Shown: piece after piece, positions 4,738-8,918 of the stretch
Numbering within the stretch: the first letter of the stretch is position 1
How the letters are laid out: each line of letters begins with the position of its first letter
Assembly: GCA_011051925.1 (NCBI GenBank)
Contig: DRKE01000418.1
Coordinates: forward strand, 1 to 8,918
Reading direction: 5' to 3'
Length of the DNA: 8,918 nucleotides
Source: Deltaproteobacteria bacterium
GTDB taxonomy: Bacteria > Myxococcota_A > UBA9160 > UBA4427
Program-made: the position numbers and the translations under genes
The notes under the pieces: model-generated
What the model was told of the DNA's origin: nothing
The model's database searches: none
The model's input: the letters and a program-made list of their open reading frames with translations, nothing else

Positions 4738-5982
4738 ATGTCGGACGCCACGCGCTTCCATCTGGGTCGCCAGCCCATCGTTGCCGGAGAACGTCGGCTC
4801 GTGGGCTGGGCGGTCTTCTTCGCGACGCCTGCCGGAGAGCGGCTCCGTCCCGGACCCGGCACGAGCGAGGAATACCTTGCGGCGGCTTCGGCGTTCGTCC
4901 GGAATGCCCACTGGGAATCCTTTCTCGGGGGAGGGCGTGTGGTGCTGGCGGCGGACCGTCGCTTGATCTTCAGCGACGTGATCGAGCACATGCCGCGCAA
5001 TCGCGTCGTGCTCGGCCTCTCCCCCGACGAGCCGATCGACTCCGCTCTCGCCCATCGGCTCCATGACCTGCATGGTCGCAGAGGGACCCGGATGCTCTTC
5101 CGGGGCTATTCACGCCGTGATCCCCGGGATGATCTTCTCGATCTGGCCGACCTGGTCGAGATCGATGGATTCGGGCCCGACGATGACGCGCGGGATGGGC
5201 TGGTCCGAAGGGCGAAACGCCGGCATCTCCAGGTCCTGGCCGTGGGCGTCGATCGCGATCGGGATTTCATGCGGCTTCGGGATGCGGGCTTCGATCTCTT
5301 CCAGGGCCAGAGCCATACGGAGCCCTCGGCCAGCGGGGAAACCCTGGCGAACGAGGACGGGCGGATCCTGATCCGCCTTCTCGCCGAGTCGCACGGAGAG
5401 CTCGAGATCGATTCCGTGACGAGGACCCTCGCGGAGAATCCCGGTCTCGAAGAGGCCCTGTTGCGACTCGTCAACAGCCTCGAACTGGCCCGGGCCCAGC
5501 GGATCGAGTGCCCGGGCCAGGCCCTCATCCTGATCGGGGCGAAGGGACTTCGCCGCTGGCTGAGTCTCCTGCTCTTCCAGGTCGGGGCGAGACATGGATC
5601 CCGGGGACCGCTCTTCCGCTCGGCCGCGAGTCGAGCCCGCATGATGGAGCTGTTGGCGCTCGGGGGCGACGGTCGGACTTCCATCGCGACCGGAAAGGAT
5701 CGCGCGGAAGCGGCCTTCCTCGTCGGGATCCTGTCGCTGGTCCACGTCCTGCTCGGCACCGACCGGGATGCGGCGATCGAGGATCTCGATCTCCCCTTCG
5801 AGATCGCGGCCGCTCTTTCGGAATTCGCGGGCGAGCTGGGTCGGCTCCTGCGACTGGTCATCTGTCTGGACCGGGCGGACTTCGTCGAGGTCGCCGAAGT
5901 CGCGGGGGAACTCGCGATCGACCCGGCGACGCTCCGGGCGATGCAATGCGATGCACAGGACTGGGTCTTCCGCCTGGATTGA
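4738..5982 (+). CDS. Degenerate EAL + HDOD signalling protein (YuxH/CdgJ-like)
   Basis: 414-aa cytoplasmic regulator. The N-terminal EAL-like domain (about 7-205) opens with the YuxH signature RQPIV (11-15) but reads VGWAVFFAT where the family has GYELLFR. The EAL glutamate is missing, as is a DDFGTG-like metal motif, so c-di-GMP hydrolysis is very unlikely. It ends in the family landmark GFDLFQGQ (184-191). The HDOD domain follows (about 206-405), with LLRLVNSLELARAQRIECPGQALILIGAKGLRRWLSLLLF (241-280) typical of it. Family members such as Vibrio CdgJ affect motility and surface behaviour, probably by protein contacts. Start choice: the ATG at 4738 gives the usual short lead before RQPI, but its AGAGGG is only 3 nt away; an in-frame ATG at 4675 would add 21 residues and has no clear ribosome-binding site. 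A strong GAGGGGA sits before an out-of-frame ATG at 4695. The gene ends 6 nt from the convergent ilvN stop. Confidence 0.9.
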   Translation: MSDATRFHLGRQPIVAGERRLVGWAVFFATPAGERLRPGPGTSEEYLAAASAFVRNAHWESFLGGGRVVLAADRRLIFSDVIEHMPRNRVVLGLSPDEPIDSALAHRLHDLHGRRGTRMLFRGYSRRDPRDDLLDLADLVEIDGFGPDDDARDGLVRRAKRRHLQVLAVGVDRDRDFMRLRDAGFDLFQGQSHTEPSASGETLANEDGRILIRLLAESHGELEIDSVTRTLAENPGLEEALLRLVNSLELARAQRIECPGQALILIGAKGLRRWLSLLLFQVGARHGSRGPLFRSAASRARMMELLALGGDGRTSIATGKDRAEAAFLVGILSLVHVLLGTDRDAAIEDLDLPFEIAAALSEFAGELGRLLRLVICLDRADFVEVAEVAGELAIDPATLRAMQCDAQDWVFRLD

Positions 5983-5988
5983 TGCCGC

Positions 5989-6561
5989 TCAGGTCTTTTC
6001 GAGCGCCCGCGCCATCACGATCTTCCCGGAGCGGACGAGCTCGACGATGTTCTCCTTCGGAATCAGGGCGATCAGCGCGTCCAGCTTGTCGCTTCCGCCA
6101 TAGACGCGAAGGATGAGGCTTTCGGCGGCGTAGTCGACGATCTTCGCCTTGAAATGCTCCGCGATCTGGAGGATCTCACGACGTTCCTCTCCGCTGCATC
6201 GGATCTTGATGAGGGCGATCTCCGTTTCGAAACTGTCGGTGCTCGTGTGGTCGATCGTGTGGACGACGTCGACGAGCTTCGTGAGCTGCTTGATCATCTG
6301 GCTGAGGATCGAGGGATCGCCCGAACAGGTGACCGTCATGCGTGAGAATCCCTCGCGCGCGCCCGGGCTCACGACGAGGCTCTCGATGTTGTAGCCGCGT
6401 CGCGAGAAGACCATCGCGACCCGCACCAGGACGCCCGGCGCGTTCCGCACGAGGAGTGCGATCGTGTGGAGCGGCTTCTTCGATCCGTCCGGCGCGCTCT
6501 CTCGCCGAGTGGATCCAGTCACGGGCTGCAGATCGGTCGTGATCGGAGTGGCGCTGGTCAT
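5989..6561 (-). CDS. ilvN: Acetolactate synthase small (regulatory) subunit
   Basis: Regulatory subunit that stimulates the catalytic subunit and confers branched-chain amino-acid (classically valine) feedback control on the first common step of Val/Leu/Ile synthesis. 190 aa. An N-terminal extension of about 30 residues rich in Ser/Thr/Pro is not part of the family core. The ACT domain (about 32-105) contains HTIALLVRNAPGVLVRVAMVF and SRRGYNIESLVV, including the Asn-x-PGVL ligand-binding turn. The C-terminal domain (about 112-186) contains ETEIALIKI, EILQIAEHFKAKIVDY and KLDALIALIPKENIVELVRSGKIVMAR. The ATG at 6561 has GAAGGA 9 nt upstream. It lies 70 nt downstream of ilvB, so the two are presumably cotranscribed. 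The stop is 6 nt from the stop of the convergent EAL-HDOD gene, leaving no space for a dedicated terminator. No ilvC follows, unlike many bacterial ilvBNC operons. Known homologues are also called ilvH; the choice of symbol is conventional. Confidence 0.96.
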   Translation of the reverse strand: MTSATPITTDLQPVTGSTRRESAPDGSKKPLHTIALLVRNAPGVLVRVAMVFSRRGYNIESLVVSPGAREGFSRMTVTCSGDPSILSQMIKQLTKLVDVVHTIDHTSTDSFETEIALIKIRCSGEERREILQIAEHFKAKIVDYAAESLILRVYGGSDKLDALIALIPKENIVELVRSGKIVMARALEKT

Positions 6562-6631
6562 CGTTGGAGATCCTTCGGTTGGGAACGGAAAGACAGGGGG
6601 CTGCCCGGGACGCCAGCCGGCGGGCGCCGGA
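6562..6631 (-). other. ilvB-ilvN intercistronic spacer with hairpin
   Basis: Directly after the ilvB stop, CCGGC (6626-6630 read on the minus strand) pairs with GCCGG (6617-6621) around a 4-nt loop. No T-run follows, so it more likely tunes stability or the subunit ratio than terminates. The rest of the 70-nt spacer shows the ilvN ribosome-binding site only. Confidence 0.35.
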
Positions 6632-8347
6632 TCAGGTGCTGCCCGTCGGTCGAGCGAGCGGATTCCGCGGCTTCTCGATGATCATGCCGCTGATCGGTGA
6701 CCCGGCCGGGATCATCGGGAACACGTTGTCTTCCTTCACGACTTCCGCGACCACGACACAGGGCCCCTCGTCGTATTCATGCGCCTGGGAGAGGATCCGG
6801 TCCACATCGGCAGAGCGGCGGATCCGCCAGGCCTTGATGCCGTAGGCTTGTGCGAGCTTCACGAAATCGGGGTTGCCCACGAGATCGACCCCGGAGAGCC
6901 GATTCTCGAAGAAGAGTTCCTGCCATTGCCGGACCATGCCGAGAAAGTTGTTGTTGATGATCAGGCATTTCGTCGGGAGTTTGTGGATCGCGGCCGTGGC
7001 GAGTTCGGCCTGGGTCATCTGGAATCCACCGTCCCCGACCACGGCCCAGACCTTCTTCTCGGGGCAGGCGAGTTGTGCACCGAGCGCTGCCGGAAAACCG
7101 AAGCCCATCGTTCCCGCGCCCCCGGACGAGATCCAATGGCGATTCGTCGTCGCCAGGCAGAACTGGGCTGCCCACATCTGGTGTTGTCCGACGTCGGTCG
7201 TGATGACGGCATTTCCGCCGGTCACATGATTCAGGCGATCGAGGACATGCTGCGCACGGAGGCCGCCCTGTCTGGCGTATTTGAGTGGATGCCGTTCGCG
7301 CCAGGTCTGGCATTGTTCGAGCCATTCTCTCGTGTCCGAGGGTTCGACGTGTTGGATCAACTCTTCGACGACGAGGCGGGCATCTCCCGCGATGGCCACA
7401 TCGGGCTGGATCATCTTGCCGAATTCCGCGGGATCGATGTCGATGTGGATCTTGGCCGCGCCGACGCAGAATTCGTCGAGCTTGCCCGTGATGCGGTCAT
7501 CCCAGCGCGCGCCGATCGCCATGATGCAGTCGCAGGCATCCACCGCCTTGTTCGCATAGGCGGTGCCGTGCATTCCGAGCATTCCGAGATGGAGCGGATG
7601 GGTCTCGTCTGCGGCTCCCTTGCCCAGCAGCGTATTCACGATCGGCGCGCGGAGACGTTCGGCCAGTCGAACGACGGCCTTTCCGGCGTTCGAGATGACC
7701 GCTCCATGACCGACGTAGAGAAGCGGGCGACGCGCAGACGAAAGCAGGCCTGCCGCCTGACGGATCGCCTCCGGATCGCCATGGGTGGGCGTCGAGTACC
7801 CGGGCAGGTCGACCTCGTCGACGAAGGGTGCGTCGCAGGGCGCCTGGGTTACGTCCTTGGGAAGGTCGATCAGGACCGGTCCCGGCCGCCCGGTCGTGGC
7901 GATGTGGAAGGCCTCCCGGGTCGTGCGGGGAATGTCGGCCGGATCCTTCACGAGATAGCTGTGCTTCACGACGGCGTAGGTGATGCCCGTGACGTCGGCC
8001 TCCTGGAAGCCGTCCTTTCCGAGCATCGACGAGATCGTCTGGCCGGTCAGGACGATGACCGGGACCGAGTCCATGTGGGCCGTCAGCAGGCCCGTCACGG
8101 TATTGGTCGCGCCGGGTCCGGAGGTCACGAGGACGACGCCCGGCTTCCCGGAGGCCCGGGCGTAGCCGTCCGCCATGTGGACGGCGCCCTGCTCATGGCG
8201 GACGAGGATCAGCTCGATGTCGGAGTCGACCAGGGCGTCGAAGATCGGCATGGCCGCTCCACCCGAATAGCCGAAGATGTATTCAACGCCCTCGCACTCC
8301 AGGCATTGGATCAACTTCTCGGCGCCGGTCGGAAGTCGGGCTTCCAT
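6632..8347 (-). CDS. ilvB: Acetolactate synthase large (catalytic) subunit
   Basis: ThDP-, Mg- and FAD-dependent acetohydroxyacid synthase: condenses two pyruvates to 2-acetolactate (valine/leucine path) or pyruvate with 2-oxobutyrate (isoleucine path). 571 aa, normal length. The N-terminal Pyr domain has YIFGYSGGAAMPIFDAL (23-39), catalytic Glu52 in RHEQGA and TSGPGATN (75-82). The FAD-domain signature is RWDDRITGKL (281-290; usually RFDDR). The ThDP motif runs from GDGGFQM (438-444) to the Asn run at 465-467, followed by FLGMVRQWQELFF with the conserved Trp474. Two variations stand out: GYSGG instead of GYPGG, and GQTISSMLGKDGFQE (102-116) instead of GQVPxxxIGTDAFQE, losing the proline known as Pro197 in plant enzymes. 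The pairing with ilvN and the RxDDR motif indicate the anabolic enzyme. ATG 8347 is the only upstream start possible, since an in-frame TGA lies 9 nt before it; GGAGG is 12 nt away, rather far. Confidence 0.97.
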   Translation of the reverse strand: MEARLPTGAEKLIQCLECEGVEYIFGYSGGAAMPIFDALVDSDIELILVRHEQGAVHMADGYARASGKPGVVLVTSGPGATNTVTGLLTAHMDSVPVIVLTGQTISSMLGKDGFQEADVTGITYAVVKHSYLVKDPADIPRTTREAFHIATTGRPGPVLIDLPKDVTQAPCDAPFVDEVDLPGYSTPTHGDPEAIRQAAGLLSSARRPLLYVGHGAVISNAGKAVVRLAERLRAPIVNTLLGKGAADETHPLHLGMLGMHGTAYANKAVDACDCIMAIGARWDDRITGKLDEFCVGAAKIHIDIDPAEFGKMIQPDVAIAGDARLVVEELIQHVEPSDTREWLEQCQTWRERHPLKYARQGGLRAQHVLDRLNHVTGGNAVITTDVGQHQMWAAQFCLATTNRHWISSGGAGTMGFGFPAALGAQLACPEKKVWAVVGDGGFQMTQAELATAAIHKLPTKCLIINNNFLGMVRQWQELFFENRLSGVDLVGNPDFVKLAQAYGIKAWRIRRSADVDRILSQAHEYDEGPCVVVAEVVKEDNVFPMIPAGSPISGMIIEKPRNPLARPTGST

Positions 8348-8597
8348 GGTTCGTCATCGCCTCCCTCTTCGGGATCTCCGGGGCGAGATCGTCGCATCCC
8401 GGGACCCGACTCGCCCTGTGGAAAGACCAGAATGTGGCATATTCCTTCAATTCGGCCATCGGGCCGTCGCCAAAATGGACCCAGATCGAGATCGAGTCAG
8501 CAGAATTCATGGATGAATCGTCATACTTGACCCAAGAATGGAGTCTGTCGGCCACTTTAAAATCTTTCTGGAAAGAGTTTGATTTGAATGTCTCCAT
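8283..8597 (-). CDS. Doubtful 104-codon open frame upstream of and overlapping ilvB
   Basis: An open frame from ATG 8597 runs through the AT-rich part of the intergenic region and overlaps the first 65 nt of ilvB in another frame. Its first 70 or so residues look protein-like (METFKSNSFQKDF, then WVHFGDGPMAELKEYATFW), but low-GC sequence yields this easily and the opposite strand reads equally well at 8434-8640. No family was recognised and the ribosome-binding site is poor. An internal ATG at 8357 sits 2 nt after GGAGG and would give a 24-residue peptide. It has no branched-chain codon run, so it is not a classical attenuation leader peptide. Confidence 0.15.
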   Translation of the reverse strand: METFKSNSFQKDFKVADRLHSWVKYDDSSMNSADSISIWVHFGDGPMAELKEYATFWSFHRASRVPGCDDLAPEIPKREAMTNHGSPTSDRRREVDPMPGVRGR

Positions 8598-8766
8598 CTC
8601 TGGATCGGTTCGGTCGAAGCCGGGATTCGCCGATGGGGAGGAGGTCGGGAACGGAGATCAGGCCTCCCTTCGCGGTGGGGGGAGCAACCGGGTAAGCTCG
8701 TCGATCGCATGTCCGTCAGCGGGAGCCGGGACGTGATCTCCGGTCGCGGCAGCAGGGGGAAATCGA
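8348..8766. other. Divergent intergenic region upstream of ilvB, partly AT-rich
   Basis: This 419-nt region probably carries promoters for ilvB (minus) and the exported-protein gene (plus). Positions 8521-8580 are 40% G+C by hand count, far below the rest of the window. It contains TCTTTC-TG-GAAAGA, a perfect inverted repeat at 8563-8576. Several -10-like A/T runs exist, but I could not pair any with a good -35 at 16-18 nt, so no promoter is called. No T-box, leader peptide or known riboswitch was recognised. Confidence 0.5.
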
Positions 8767-8918
8767 ATGGAACGAGCGCATCGGGACGACGGGGTCGAGG
8801 ACGGACGCCGTCCCCTTCGCCGACGGGGCTGGCCGGCCGCGATCGTCATGGCCTGGATCCTGGCGCTGTCGAGCCCGGTCGCGGCGGATGAATACGACCC
8901 CGAGACGGCGGGCCATCC
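8767..8918 (+). CDS. Exported protein with N-terminal signal peptide, C-terminus beyond window
   Basis: Starting at ATG 8767, 50 full codons are visible with no stop before the right edge. The ribosome-binding site AGGGGGA (8754-8760) is strong and 6 nt from the ATG. The N-terminus is a long hydrophilic Asp/Arg region (about 1-21, ending RRPLRRRGW), then a hydrophobic core PAAIVMAWILALSSPVAA (about 23-40) with an Ala-x-Ala-type signal peptidase I site before DEYDPETAGHP. There is no lipobox cysteine. The mature N-terminus resembles, from memory and without certainty, small envelope proteins of deltaproteobacteria-like genomes that continue GHPLR. The function cannot be given from the visible part. 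The gene is divergent from ilvB across a 419-nt gap. Confidence 0.8.
   Translation, partial: MERAHRDDGVEDGRRPLRRRGWPAAIVMAWILALSSPVAADEYDPETAGH

Noticed and set aside
4695..5066. Frame following the strong GAGGGGA and ATG at 4695
   Set aside because: The product is Arg/Pro/Gly-rich and out of frame with the clear EAL-HDOD protein in the same stretch.
5106..5946. Minus-strand open frames opposite the EAL-HDOD gene
   Set aside because: Low-complexity shadows of a well-supported plus-strand gene.
8435..8450. Second sigma-54-like site (TGGCATATTCCTTCA) on the plus strand
   Set aside because: The GG is present, but the position 10 nt later reads CA, not GC, so the essential -12 element is missing.
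6779..8530. 583-codon plus-strand open frame
   Set aside because: It lies opposite ilvB, whose identity is certain; the composition is His/Asp/Arg/Gly-rich as expected for an antisense shadow.
8527..8560. Sigma-70 promoter on the plus strand (TTGACC with TTTAAA)
   Set aside because: The spacing is about 23 nt, well outside 16-18, and the site is more than 200 nt from the next plus-strand gene.

Overview
The window is high-GC bacterial DNA (roughly 65% by eye). It carries an ordinary bacterial flagellin and a branched-chain amino-acid operon. A sigma-54 flagellin promoter, a YuxH/CdgJ-type EAL-HDOD signalling protein and an ECF-type sigma factor would all fit a motile Gram-negative, possibly of the former Deltaproteobacteria (Myxococcota/Desulfobacterota-like). 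That placement is inference from gene style only and is weak. No rRNA, tRNA, CRISPR array, IS element or phage gene was seen.

Layout. (1) 1169-1, minus strand: the first 389 residues of an MFS drug/proton-antiporter-type transporter, cut by the left edge. (2) 1170-1465: divergent intergenic region with a near-consensus sigma-54 promoter (1388-1403) and a short structured leader in front of (3) a compact 273-aa flagellin (1466-2287). (4) 2288-2707: a 420-nt non-coding stretch with two hairpins. (5) 2708-3451: an ECF-like sigma factor, whose stop overlaps by 4 nt the start of (6) an unrecognised 106-aa acidic/basic protein (3448-3768). (7) After a 200-nt leader, a 190-aa protein with a CBS-domain pair (3969-4541). 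(8) After a 196-nt structured leader, a 414-aa degenerate EAL + HDOD protein (4738-5982). (9) Convergent to it, with only 6 nt between stop codons, the minus-strand ilvB-ilvN operon (8347-5989) for acetolactate synthase. (10) 8348-8766: a partly AT-rich divergent intergenic region. (11) 8767-8918: the first 50 codons of an exported protein, cut by the right edge.

How the parts may work together. ilvBN is housekeeping metabolism: the first common step of valine/leucine/isoleucine synthesis with its regulatory subunit. The plus-strand block from the flagellin to the EAL-HDOD protein looks like motility plus signalling: a sigma-54-driven filament gene, a sigma factor with a small coupled partner, a probable adenine-nucleotide-sensing CBS protein, and an EAL-HDOD protein that lacks the EAL glutamate and so is probably a protein-protein regulator. 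The last two genes each have a GGATCCG...CGGATCC inverted repeat shortly upstream of the start codon, the best internal hint that they share regulation. GATC-containing words are strikingly frequent across the window, which tempers any single palindrome claim.
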